Assembly (NCBI GenBank): GCA_022495005.1
Contig: JAGYXB010000101.1
Coordinates: 434,001-498,000, forward strand
DNA: 64,000 nt
Source of the DNA: Rhyacophila brunnea
Lineage: Eukaryota > Arthropoda > Insecta > Trichoptera > Rhyacophilidae
Direction: 5' to 3'
The notes under the pieces are model-generated. The model did not search any database and was not told where the DNA came from. It worked only from the letters and a program-made list of their open reading frames with translations. Shown piece by piece: positions 24,414 to 34,866 of the stretch (its first letter is position 1; each line of letters starts with the position of its first letter). The translations under genes were made by a program, and so were the position numbers.

Positions 24414-27400
24414 TAGGGTGGACGCTCCTATAGTCAGCCTGTGCCTAATGTCAGCCTCTTTCATCATTTCGTGAAATAATAAGAAAATTATGCATTGTAT
24501 CACCATCTATGAGAACGTTTATGAACTAGTATCCAATGAACCAAACATGGTTTCAAAATGGCAGTTGTAACTTATTTTCTGTCCCTATATTCAGCCGTTG
24601 CTTTCAAACAAGTGAAGACCTGTGCCATTCTTCCTCGTGCTACTAATAAATTTGCAGTTGACAACCATTTCCAAGTAAGTTCAAAAACCCTCAATTTTAC
24701 TTATATTGTTGAGTTAAGTGTTATTTTACGTTTTGGTGATTGTTTTTCCTTGTTTTCAAGCATTTAATTGACGGTTATTATGCTTGATTTTTGCAATTTT
24801 GTGGTGGCTGACTTTAGGAACATATTTTGTTAGAGCATCCTAAAGTCAACCATGGGGGCTGACCTTTGGCTATGAGTCAGTTCTTTCAAATCTGGAATCT
24901 AAGTATGTAGTAGTGTTCTCTATCTTTCCAATTTGATCGTACATACACAAACATAATAATTTAAAGAAAAATACCAAAGGTCAGCCGCCTCATTTTGTTT
25001 TGGGGTAGACGTGGCTGACTTTAGGAAATTAATGCTCCAAATGTCGGCCGTCAACGTGCTTATACTCTTTTAATGGCTTGATCAATGGATTCAGTGTTAT
25101 ATTTTTGTTCAAGGTATTCACATAACTAAGTTCGTCATGCCGAAAGAGAAGAGGATCATGCCGAATGGGTATAGAAGACCTCTTCTACAATATGACAGGA
25201 GCAAAATTGAAGATGCACTCCAAGCAATAAGGGGAGATCAAGTCAGCATTAGAGAAGCCAGCAGAAAATATGGAGTTCCGAGAGGAACTCTACAAGATCG
25301 TCTCCACGGCAGAGTTGCTGAAAATAAAAATATGGGTCGAGATACCACATTAAGCAAAGAGGAAGAAGAGTCGTTGGTGCAATGGTTATCAGAATTGTCC
25401 AAATGTGGATTTTCAAGAAAAAAAGATGATCTGTTGAATACAGTTCAAAAAATTATGAAAGATGATAAACGGCCAAACCCGTTTACTAATGACCGGCCTG
25501 GAAGAAAATGGTACGACCTGTTTATTAAGAGACACCCAATATTGAATGAGCGTGTTCCGGAAGGAATTAGTAAGGGTAGAGCAGTTGTTACAGAAGAATA
25601 CATTCGTAAATGGTTTTATGATCTTAAAAAATACTTGAATGATATAAAAGCTATCGACCTTTTGGAAGACCCAAGAAGAATTCTAAATGGCGATGAAACC
25701 AGTTTTAGTGTTTGCCCAAAAACCGGAAAAGTTATCGCCCCAAAAGGCTGGAAAAATGTTTATGAAATCCAAGCCGGGAATGAAAAAGAGACTATAACGG
25801 TATTATTAGTCTTTACAGCGGCAGGTGACACGTTACAACCGATGGTCGTCTTTCCATATGTTCGGCCGCCGCGAGACGTAATTGAAAGTATGCCCGATGG
25901 GTGGTTTCTTGGTCGTTCGGAGACTGGATGGATGAGAAGTGAAATATTCTTTGAATATGTGGCCAATGCAGTGAATGTGTGGTTGGAAAAAAACTCTGTA
26001 CTAAAACCGGTACTCTTGTTGGTAGATGGGCATAAATCCCATCTTACTCTTGAACTCAACAAATTCTGTAATGACAATCAAATCATTCTGTATGCACTGC
26101 CTCCAAACACGACTCACTTAATGCAACCAGCAGATGTTAGCGTTTTCCGGCCTCTCAAAGTCGAATGGCGAAAAACTGTTAGAGAATGGCAAGGAAATCC
26201 AGAAAATTTTAATTCAGTATTATCTAAGAGCACCTTTTGTCCGTTATTGAACCAAGTCCTAAAAAATGATATGACGGAAATTATTAAGAATGGTTTTAGA
26301 AAATGTGGGCTTTTCCCGTTTAACCCTGATGCTGTCGACTACACCAAGTGTATTCAAAATACATTAGAGCGTGCCGAAAACACCAACAGGAATGAACAAA
26401 TGACTCCTGGAGGTGCGCTTACTTTTAGCCGAGAACAAATAATAACGGCACAAAACATAATCAAAAGCTTAAAAAAACAATTAGAAGATGAACATATAGA
26501 TGCACTTCGTGTTATCGAAATTATCGAAACTTCTTTCAATGTAGCAGACAATAGTGTTGTCACTATTGGAAACTACATTTTAAAATCCAGTGGCGTTCTG
26601 GAAGTAGATGCTGACCCTCAACCCTCAACTTCAGGCTATGTAACAGACGAATTCCAAATTACTGAAAGAATAATAAACCCCAACCAAGAAGATACCGAAA
26701 ATAATTCATTTTTACCTAATCTTGACGATGCTATTGAATCACTGGACATGATAAACAATTTAAATTTCTCTCCTCTCTCAAGCCCTGCCTCAATTATTAC
26801 AAAGTCTGGAAATACCCCACCTTCGTCATTGCCCGCAACACCTTTGTCATGCGCACCCAATAAAATGACAAGAGGAATATCTCCTTTCTTCAAAAATCAC
26901 CTGTTTACTCCAAAATGTTTGCAATTTGGAAAAAGAAAATTGAAACCAGGAGATCAGATGCCGATGGCAATTTCATCTGATGCTTGGAAGAACTACATGA
27001 ACAAAAAAGAAGGAATAAAACAGGCACTGGTAGAGAAGAGGATTGAAAGGCAGGAAGCTATAAAAAAAAGAAAAGAAGAACAGGCTACAAAAATAAAAGA
27101 ACGAGGGAAAAGAAAGGAAGAACAAGTGCAACGAAAAAGAAACATCACCAAACACCAGATCGTAGAACGAAAGATTAGAGAAACTAAAAAAAAATTAAAA
27201 GTAACATCTACACAATCTAAAATTTCATGTAATGGATGTGAAGAAGATTTAATCAGTGATGTGGACGATGATGATCTCAAAAATGTTGGCTGCGACATCT
27301 GTCCAAGATGGTATCATCTCAAGTGTACCCAAAAACGGGGTATACCTTATGTGGAAGTTGCTTCTAACAAATTTACTTGCCATATCTGTCTGCTAACTAT

Positions 27401-27757
27401 GTAGATGAAAATAAAATTACTACTGTTGTGACTGCACATACCTAAATATTTAGTTTAATTTCATGGAAAATGTACCCTGCTGGATATCTATCGACTTAGG
27501 TTGACTTTAGGAACACAAAAGGCTGGAGATAGGCACATGGTGGCTGACATTGGGTGATTTTGGCATATTATTTTTGAAAGGCCGTTAAATTAATTTAATC
27601 AAAACAAATAACATTTTAAGTACGACAAGTGGATAACCTTTTCTCTGAACTATAATAAGGTATAATTGTTAGAATCTTAATAGCTATATACTATTTTTTA
27701 AACTGTTTTAAATCAAGTAAAAACCTTAAGTGGCTGACCTTTGGGACATTCACCCTA
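24414..27757 (+). mobile_element. Full-length pogo/Tigger transposon with intact transposase
   Basis: About 3.34 kb. It opens TAGGGTGGACGC and closes with the complement of TAGGGTGAATGT, with TA at each edge. Both subterminal regions carry several copies, in both orientations, of a GGCTGAC(C/T)TT(T/A)GG word (near 24838-24870, 24978-25020, 27500-27555 and 27730-27745), which look like transposase binding sites. It carries a single long uninterrupted gene (25137-27404) and sits inside the hAT element 24041-28042. Confidence 0.88.
25137..27404 (+). CDS. pogo/Tigger-like transposase with C-terminal PHD finger, 755 aa, intact
   Basis: A cut-and-paste transposase. Residues about 14-60 form a psq-type helix-turn-helix (AIRGDQVSIREASRKYGVPR), followed by a CENP-B-type DNA-binding region to about 140. 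The DDE_1 catalytic core has D186 (LNGDETSF), D297 (LLLVDGHKSH) and D333 (MQPADVSVF), a DD35D spacing as seen here. Residues about 625-690 are Lys/Arg/Glu-rich, probably a coiled coil and nuclear signal. Residues 698-751 form a C4HC3 PHD finger: C698, C701, C719, C722, H727, C730, C748, C751. PHD fingers usually read histone H3 tails; a role in target choice is inference. The ATG at 25137 is the first in the frame and precedes the HTH. There is no frameshift or stop, so the element may be young or still active. It lies within inverted repeats at 24414 and 27757. Confidence 0.93.
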   Translation: MPKEKRIMPNGYRRPLLQYDRSKIEDALQAIRGDQVSIREASRKYGVPRGTLQDRLHGRVAENKNMGRDTTLSKEEEESLVQWLSELSKCGFSRKKDDLLNTVQKIMKDDKRPNPFTNDRPGRKWYDLFIKRHPILNERVPEGISKGRAVVTEEYIRKWFYDLKKYLNDIKAIDLLEDPRRILNGDETSFSVCPKTGKVIAPKGWKNVYEIQAGNEKETITVLLVFTAAGDTLQPMVVFPYVRPPRDVIESMPDGWFLGRSETGWMRSEIFFEYVANAVNVWLEKNSVLKPVLLLVDGHKSHLTLELNKFCNDNQIILYALPPNTTHLMQPADVSVFRPLKVEWRKTVREWQGNPENFNSVLSKSTFCPLLNQVLKNDMTEIIKNGFRKCGLFPFNPDAVDYTKCIQNTLERAENTNRNEQMTPGGALTFSREQIITAQNIIKSLKKQLEDEHIDALRVIEIIETSFNVADNSVVTIGNYILKSSGVLEVDADPQPSTSGYVTDEFQITERIINPNQEDTENNSFLPNLDDAIESLDMINNLNFSPLSSPASIITKSGNTPPSSLPATPLSCAPNKMTRGISPFFKNHLFTPKCLQFGKRKLKPGDQMPMAISSDAWKNYMNKKEGIKQALVEKRIERQEAIKKRKEEQATKIKERGKRKEEQVQRKRNITKHQIVERKIRETKKKLKVTSTQSKISCNGCEEDLISDVDDDDLKNVGCDICPRWYHLKCTQKRGIPYVEVASNKFTCHICLLTM

Positions 27758-28050
27758 TATATGTGAACAAACATTTTCGATCATGAACCTCAATAAAAAT
27801 TCTTTACGATTAAATATCTCCGATGCCCATTTACAAGTAGTTTTTAAAATATCAACTACAAAATTAACACCTGAATTTTAAAAAATGTACAACAGTTTCA
27901 TTGTTCTCATTATTTTTTTTGTAATGCTTATTTTTCGTGATAATAAGTAGTGTATATCTAAACATGGTATTTTACTTGCGGCCCGCCGCTCATTTTGAAT
28001 TCTTGAATTTGGCCCTCCATCCAAAAAGTTTGCCCACCCCTGCTCTAAGC

Positions 28051-28866
28051 GCTATGTCGAGACCTATTTTCGCTTCTGTTTTACACATATTTCATCTCTA
28101 TAAAAATGTCAACATCTATTGGGGTCTGCCAAAGAATAAGATAAAATCCATGTTGAAAATCTGCATAATCAAAGTTCTACTGTATAGATATGAATGCGGA
28201 GCAGAGGTGAAAAGGTTTTAGTGGGAATTGTTTATTGCCCGAGGACCTTTCTTTTCACTTATTGTAATATAATGATAGTTGTCTTATGTGCTGTAAGCAT
28301 TAAAGAAGTTATAACAGTGGACATGTTAACAGAATAGGTGTAGAGACATGAAACTCAACTTGCAATAATCACCCACATTGCTATCGGTGACAGATGGTCT
28401 AACATCATGGAAGTGCAAGCCGAAAGGATCTTTCTTTTTAAAAAGGTTTCGGTGCACTCCCAATAGCTGTGAGTTAATTTTTCAACAAGGTATGTAATTT
28501 TATGTGTTTATGGCACCTACGTCTTAGTAGAATATGACAAATGTCGAAATTGCCATAATGATTTATGTTGCACTGTCAGTAGTGTTTTTTAACCACATTC
28601 AACTGCATTGACCCTTTTATTCTTCACATGTTGCATCCACTATAAAATATATTCAGAATATGTACCCTGAATTTTGTTGTGATGTGTTACAACATAGCGC
28701 ATGTGTAATATACATAAGTGGTGATGGTAAAAAAAAAAACAAGAATATCTTATCAAACAATAAAAATGTTTATTTAAAAATCAGTTAGAAAACTTTGAAT
28801 AATAATATGCAGCCGTACTTAGTAATATGAATAGTGAGTGAGGGAATGTTGCTAATAACTAGATGA
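28051..28866. other. AT-rich intergenic stretch behind CIAPIN1
   Basis: No coding exon was recognised between the hAT element and the CIAPIN1 3' end. Confidence 0.4.
28769..28774 (-). terminator. Polyadenylation signal AATAAA for CIAPIN1
   Basis: On the minus strand an AATAAA hexamer lies 93 bp beyond the CIAPIN1 stop codon, the nearest good candidate for the 3' end of the transcript. Confidence 0.55.
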
Positions 28867-31800
28867 TTATATATCAGGCTTCAAGTCTGCCAAGAGAACC
28901 TTTTCGCCGGGTTTGAATGCCGGCATGCCTAGGTAAGGACAGCTGGCACAGCGGAATGCGTCCCCTAAGTAACACTGAAAAAAAAAAAGAAAAACAATAA
29001 AATATCAATTTCCGTTTCTTAATAGATTCACCATCACAGTAAAAATTGTAAAATCATTAAATTAATATGTTCAAATGTTAGCCGGGGTCACAGGGAATGG
29101 TTACACCAGATAATTAAGATTATAGGTAACGTCATGTTGCCACTAATCACAGAGTAACCGTAGAACATTGCGTAATATACATTACAATGATGAATCATAC
29201 AATATTGTCACCATTCTTTTGCCAGACGGAGCTTTCTGTGGTTCCCAATTGCTGAAACAATTCCAGACTGGTGAAATTGCAATTTTTGTATGAATACTAT
29301 GGTATCATGTAGCGTGAATGGGTTTGTATGAAAATTAGGGGACCCAGAGGTCTTTTGCATCATTTCCATATCGTCGGTGTTTTGTAAAAAGGGCGAATTA
29401 ACCAAAATGCTATTTTACAGGAGGGTTTTTAACTTTTGACATTTATTTGTTTATTACCTGTAGAAGATTATAAATATCTAACAAGTTTATAATAAAGCTT
29501 AGAAAGAATACTGTCATTATAATAGGTATTATTATATAATATTTTAAAAGGCCTAATATGTCACATTTGCTTTTTATTTCGTAATTTTAATTAATTTAAT
29601 TTTAGTCGATTATCGTTTTTAAGTACTTTCCTGTGGAGATAAAAATTCGCCGTTTTTACACAACAAAGCTAGTGGGGTACATATTGTATTTTCATTAAAA
29701 TCTCGATTTCGCCAAAATGGTTGATTCGCTCTTTTTACAAAACACCGACGATATGTAGGCTCCATCTTTATAAAAGAAGGTGTCCTTCCCGGTCACGGGT
29801 GTGTTAATTACATTTTTTTGTTGCACAACTGTTTGTTGGTTTATTGATATAATTTTATTTTTACAATTGGTGTAAAATAAGTGACATTCTTCTTACTAGC
29901 ACACAAATAATATAATACCTAGTATTGATTTACCAGATAGGATAAGCATTCCGAGGAATATAAATAATATAAAAATTCTTACACTTCCACATGATGATTT
30001 GGCTTCTTGTTTAACTTCGCCTTTTAATTCTTCAGCGAGGCCACAGCTGCAGTCGGCGCAAGCCTTACGCTGTCCAGTTGTTCCGCAAACTAAAATCAAA
30101 CATATTGAGCTCTGTGAAAAAAAACTTTGAAGAGGTGGTTTCCATGCTAAATTGCTACTTGTCTGTATTTTAATTGCACTAAAATGGACTACTATGGGTG
30201 TTCCCACATGCGAGTACTTAACAGTCGTGTGGATATTTTTGTTATGTCAGTACTGTGCGCCTACAATATATTCACATCTACGTCATGGCACTGTATGCGA
30301 TTACAGTATTACGCTATGCACTTTTTGCATGCTAACGGTATTGCAACGGTTTTAGTCCCAGAAACTACTGCCATGACGTGTATGTCTCGATATACAAGCC
30401 ACAGTCTAGGTATATGGTTTGGTTTAGATGGGAGAAATGGGAAAAAAAACCTTTCATCGCAGAACGGCATATTGTGACAAGACAGTGTGCACAAAATAGT
30501 TTCATTTCTATATGTTTTTATTCAATGTATATAGTGATTCTAATTTTGTAAGATTTTTTACAGCTGTCTTGATTGTTGTTGAATTGAATCTTTAAAATAA
30601 ATAACACATTTATCAATTTTTAAATTTATAATACTTTCTACACTTTATGATTAAGTATGCCATGACCGGTTTGTTTTCATAACATTTCAATCGGTGACAG
30701 AAAGGTTAAAACTAGGGAATCCAATCCCGGGATCCCGAAACCCGGGATCCCGAGCTATTTTCGATACCTATGAATCCCGGGATTGATAAACATAATCCCG
30801 GGATTTCGGGATTGATTTTTTTATCAATTTTTATGGAAAATATAACAGAAAAAATACTTTTAATACAAAATAACTACATTAGAAATAAACTGAGTTTGAA
30901 TGAAGTTTGATGTGTAGGTTGCCGATTCATTTTATTTTTTCACATAGATTATTAAAAATGAGAAAGATTGGTAAAAAAACAATGCTTCGCACTTTTAACA
31001 AAGTAATTCCACCATGATATCATACGTTTTACGGCAGTTTCATATTTGGCTGACTAATTAGATTTATGAAGCGGAAAGGCCATAAGTACGCCATGATTAT
31101 TTGCTTTACTATTTTAAATCTCGCTAATCCATTCATTATGTCTTTACTATCAGAAACAGCAATCTCATATTAAATTCACATTATTATTTATATTACAATA
31201 TTATTTACTCCATTAAACTTATGTATTTCCAAGATTGAACGTATACAATATTAACAATAAATGTCTTAAATAGTATTAATTATACTAGATTTATTTTTGA
31301 CCGATTTTATCAATGTTATTTGTAAATATAAAAATTTTATATTAACAATGGAAAAAAATCCGGGATTGTCAAATTGTAATCCCGAAATCCCGGGATCAGA
31401 ATTTTGGCTCGGGATTGGATTCCCTAGTTAAAACCATCTTGCTTTATCAAAAAATTAGGAAACGTTAGATAAAAATTATATTGTTTCTTTTAATTTATTA
31501 TGGCTTTCCACAAAGAAATAGCGACAAAACATGTTAGCGATTAACATGGTAACGTAATTAGTAAACCATCTGATGTGTTTGAATCCCCACTTAGTCCAAC
31601 AATGTGTCAAAAGATTTTTCTTATAGGTATGTTAGTTTCTTTACGTCTGAGGCTTTTTCAATGTTCGTCTTAAATAAAAAAGTTAAAAAATATATATTTT
31701 GACTCCATTACCTCTAAGAGAAGCTGGATCCGGTTTCTTCAAATCGTCTTCATCCAGGAGTTGATCAGAGTCGATGACATCACTGTCATCCCCGTTTACT

Positions 31801-34239
31801 TTCCATGCTGTTTCCACATCACTGTCCAATTTCCATACTTTCTTGCCTAGCTTCATCGACGATCCAACCTGGATAGACCAAGAAATACATCATACAGAAG
31901 TTTTTTCTTTGTAAAGTTTGCAACCAATTAGAGTTCAGGTTAGAATCCAGTGGCTAGAAAAATTTACATGTATTTTTTGAATATTAATCAAATTGCTTTA
32001 ATTCTCTTAACCTGTTCTCCTACAGATATCCACGTCGGTGGTGTACCACATTAGTTTCTGTTTAAATATTGTTTTGTGTCAAGTTACACAATTTCACTGA
32101 AAGAATGCAACAAAATTTAAAAAAAATATATTATTATGGTTTTTTATTATTATTATTATGTATGGCAATCGCTACCTACACGGGAGAATAAAGAGTAAAA
32201 AATACATAGTCGATATCACTAAATTCCAGTACCTACCTACCAACGTAGCATTTCGTATTAAAATCAACTGGTATGTGAATTTTATTATTAATGAACCATT
32301 AAGTGAGTTGCTCGTTCCTTGATAAAATACCGACACTCCTTGAAACAAGTGGCGACAAGAACATGTAACTGAAATACGATCCCGAAAACGATAAAAGTAA
32401 TTAAAACTCTCGGACTCGAGTGATTATTTTTATGATGGCTGTCCTCATTTTAACGTGTCGCCATTTGTTTATCTCAATGTGGACGGTTTTGGCAACTCCA
32501 ACATTTGTCAACTTGTGCAACAAACGATTAATGTAATTTATGGTCCAATAAAATATGATAATTATCGTCAAATTTTATGAGGTTGAGAACAAAAGTTGCA
32601 GATGTAGTTCCAACTTACACTTTGTGGACATTTTGTCCCCTAGTGCAGTGCTCCGCAACCTTTTCACCACACACAAAAGGTCTTCCCAAAATTCCGCGGC
32701 ACGCGACCACGTACGTACGCACGGCGACACGTAAAACAATTTATACACCAAAACATGGATCAAAGGCCAGAATCTTCGGCGCCCCCCCTACCTATCGCTA
32801 AGGTTAAAGATAGTGTGATACTTTAAAATAGCTAATATTTTCAAATGATGTTCGAAGTAAAATAAATCGTATTGATTCTATGTTTAGTGATTTTTTGTAT
32901 TTAATAATTCATCCACTTGAACTACGGTTAGTTGTCGGGTGAACAATAATTATTTGTCGAGTATTGACACAATAATAATAAATTGTATTCCACAATCGTA
33001 TGTGTTTTTTTTACAATTAGAGCAAATTTGTAATTTGTGTTTATCTCACTTATCTGCTTTACCTGCCACGCCACCCCCCCTGAGCTTGGGCCCCCAGGGC
33101 AGCAAAATTACATTACATACCTACTTATTTGATAAATAATTAAATAAACATAACACACGACGAAAAACCAAATGTACATTATTATTCCCATGTATTGGTA
33201 TTATCAATAAATAGCTTGTTTCAATGATCGTACAAGTTTTTAGCCTTACTTAGTTAGTTTGGTAGCCTTGTCAGAAATATGAGGATATTCTTTATTAACC
33301 GAAATCCAGAAAATACCATTAGAGGTTCTATAGAATTTTTGGCATTGGTTGCAAAAGGGTTTCGAATCCAGTCGTATTGATTGTATGAAAGTAATGATGA
33401 AATTTCTTTTGAAGCAAAGTTAAATGTTTTTGAGACGGATCCAAAATTAATTGCTTGTTATCATTGGTGGTCTGGTAGGTCCTTTGGTACATTTGTAGAG
33501 ATCCTTGTCTTAAATCTTTCTAATTTATCAGATCATGTCAATATATTTTCATTCTGACCTTGCATTGTTTTATTAAGTTCATGCAGGTGCTCAAATATAT
33601 TTATAACCAGCCATGTACGCAAATTTGGCTATTAAGTAAGTATTGTATAATATACAAAATTATTTGTGTTTTTTTTTGGAAGCAATGCTCCGCGGCACAC
33701 CTAGCATCGTCTCGCTGCACATCGGTTGCGGAGCACGGCTAGTGAATACTTGACTTAATGCATATTTACTAACCTCATAATTTGGTTTTTTGCAAACAAT
33801 ATTGTCACCATCCTGCTCGACGTCAATAAAGCCATTCAATTTGAGAGACGCGATCGCATTCGGCGATTTATCGAATATAACAATTCGACCTCCAGGTTTT
33901 GCGACTTTCAAAATGTTTTTCAAATAACTTTCACTGTGAACAATCGACTGCGGAGGAATCAAATTTGATAAAACCACGTCGAATGTGGAGCTTGAAGGAG
34001 TACCTATAACGCCAAACAAAAATAAGTTACAATATTTTTATTCATAAACATTCGATATTCAATTTGTAAACAACATGCCGAAATGATCACGTACTAATCG
34101 AAAATCTTTCAGAATTTTCTAGAGAAATCTTATCATCGCCGACGATCAACTTAATTTTGTTGACAAAATTTTCAATATCATCTCCTTTCGATTCGCTCCA
34201 AATAGCCAGGACTTTGTTTCCTTTCTCGAGTTTATTCAT
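28867..34239 (-). CDS. CIAPIN1: Anamorsin (CIAPIN1/Dre2), five exons, 248 aa, complete
   Basis: Minus-strand exons: 34239-34095, 34003-33774, 31868-31712, 30089-29983 and 28974-28867. All junctions are GT-AG and the frame joins without a gap, giving 248 residues. Anamorsin is the Fe-S electron carrier of the cytosolic iron-sulfur assembly pathway and takes electrons from the diflavin reductase NDOR1. Residues 1-125 form the methyltransferase-like N-domain ([26 protein letters not shown]). A linker ([20 protein letters not shown]) precedes the clusters. The [2Fe-2S] motif C-X8-C-X2-C-X-C uses C179, C188, C191 and C193. The C-X2-C-X7-C-X2-C motif uses C211, C214, C222 and C225, and is split by the last intron. 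The protein ends [11 protein letters not shown]. Introns hold several transposons but no exon is damaged. It is head to head with TMEM42. Confidence 0.96.
29367..29755. mobile_element. Inverted-repeat element (MITE-like) in CIAPIN1 intron 4
   Basis: CATATCGTCGGTGTTTTGTA at the left is mirrored at the right by its complement, continuing for about 45 bp with a few mismatches; about 300 bp lie between the arms. Non-coding. No clear target duplication. Confidence 0.65.
30713..31426. mobile_element. hAT-type non-autonomous element with AATCCCGGG-rich ends, copy 2
   Basis: 714 bp, in CIAPIN1 intron 3. Same ends as 1574-2299, and a perfect 8-bp duplication GTTAAAAC at 30705-30712 and 31427-31434. 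The bodies of the two copies differ at only a few positions; the main differences are in the number of CCCGGGAT words near each end. Confidence 0.9.
32646..33736. mobile_element. hAT non-autonomous element (CAGTGCTCCGCAACC ends)
   Basis: Bounded by CAGTGCTCCGCAACC and the complement (GGTTGCGGAGCACG), in CIAPIN1 intron 2. It is flanked by CCTAGTG on the left and GCTAGTG on the right, an imperfect target duplication. The sequence to the left (ACATTTTGTCCCCTAGTG) matches the end of the MITE at 48973-49419, and the sequence to the right (CTAGTGAATACTTGACTTAA) matches that at 50366. Confidence 0.8.
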
Positions 34240-34866
34240 TTTCAGTCTTCTAGTTCAATGTCTGAAAATACAGAAAATAAAGTTTCACAAAAGTCAACAG
34301 TCTGACAGATCACTTTTTTTATTACTGACTGACTTCAGATGAATGACGAATGACTCGATAACCATAGACTAATATACCTACATGACCCAATGTGCTATAC
34401 ACTTCATATCATACAATATTTTTAATTACATTTTTAGAAATACATAATTATATTGAAAAACATCGGATATTATGTTCTAGTTAATTGTTTAAAATTTCTC
34501 CAATTTCTTTAAAAAATTCGTAAAAAGCGAATTATTAAATTTGTAATAGGTAGTTATTTGCAAAGAAATTCGATTATTTTTTGATCGACATAATAATTAA
34601 TTTATCTAATATGCAAACATTAAAAAAATGATATTATGCAACGATCAAACTGTATTCTTTATTTTTTATGTTATTAATATTGTGGATTACCACAAAAAAC
34701 TATAAAGCTTATCAGGATCGTAGCTGATAATGCGAGTTTATGAATATACAAAACATCTATGGAATATACCTACTCTCTATGGAATATACGAAATCTGGAT
34801 CACCATGGATGTGATGTACTTATTTCAAATCGAATAGGCTTAATTAAAATTTGCCTATCACTTAAA
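34240..34866. promoter_or_regulatory. Shared divergent promoter interval of CIAPIN1 and TMEM42
   Basis: 627 bp separate the two start codons, which point away from each other. A sequence this short must hold the 5' UTRs and core promoters of both genes. It is AT-rich with no obvious TATA box in a fixed position. On the CIAPIN1 side TGTATTTTCAG near 34266-34276 (minus strand) could be a 5' UTR splice acceptor. Sharing of regulatory elements is inference from position. Confidence 0.6.

Larger units (their letters stand above)
24041..28042. mobile_element. hAT element interrupted by a pogo insertion
   Basis: The left end CATGGGGGGGCAAACTGCGG and the right end (complement of CAGGGGTGGGCAAACTTTTT) form hAT-type terminal repeats followed by GGCCCGC / GGGCC words. 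A perfect 8-bp duplication CTCTAAGC lies at 24033-24040 and 28043-28050. Without the nested pogo (24414-27757) the element is only about 660 bp and non-coding. Confidence 0.88.

Noticed and set aside
26636..27298. Minus-strand frames of 60-101 codons within the pogo gene
   Set aside because: They are antisense shadows of the 755-codon transposase frame.
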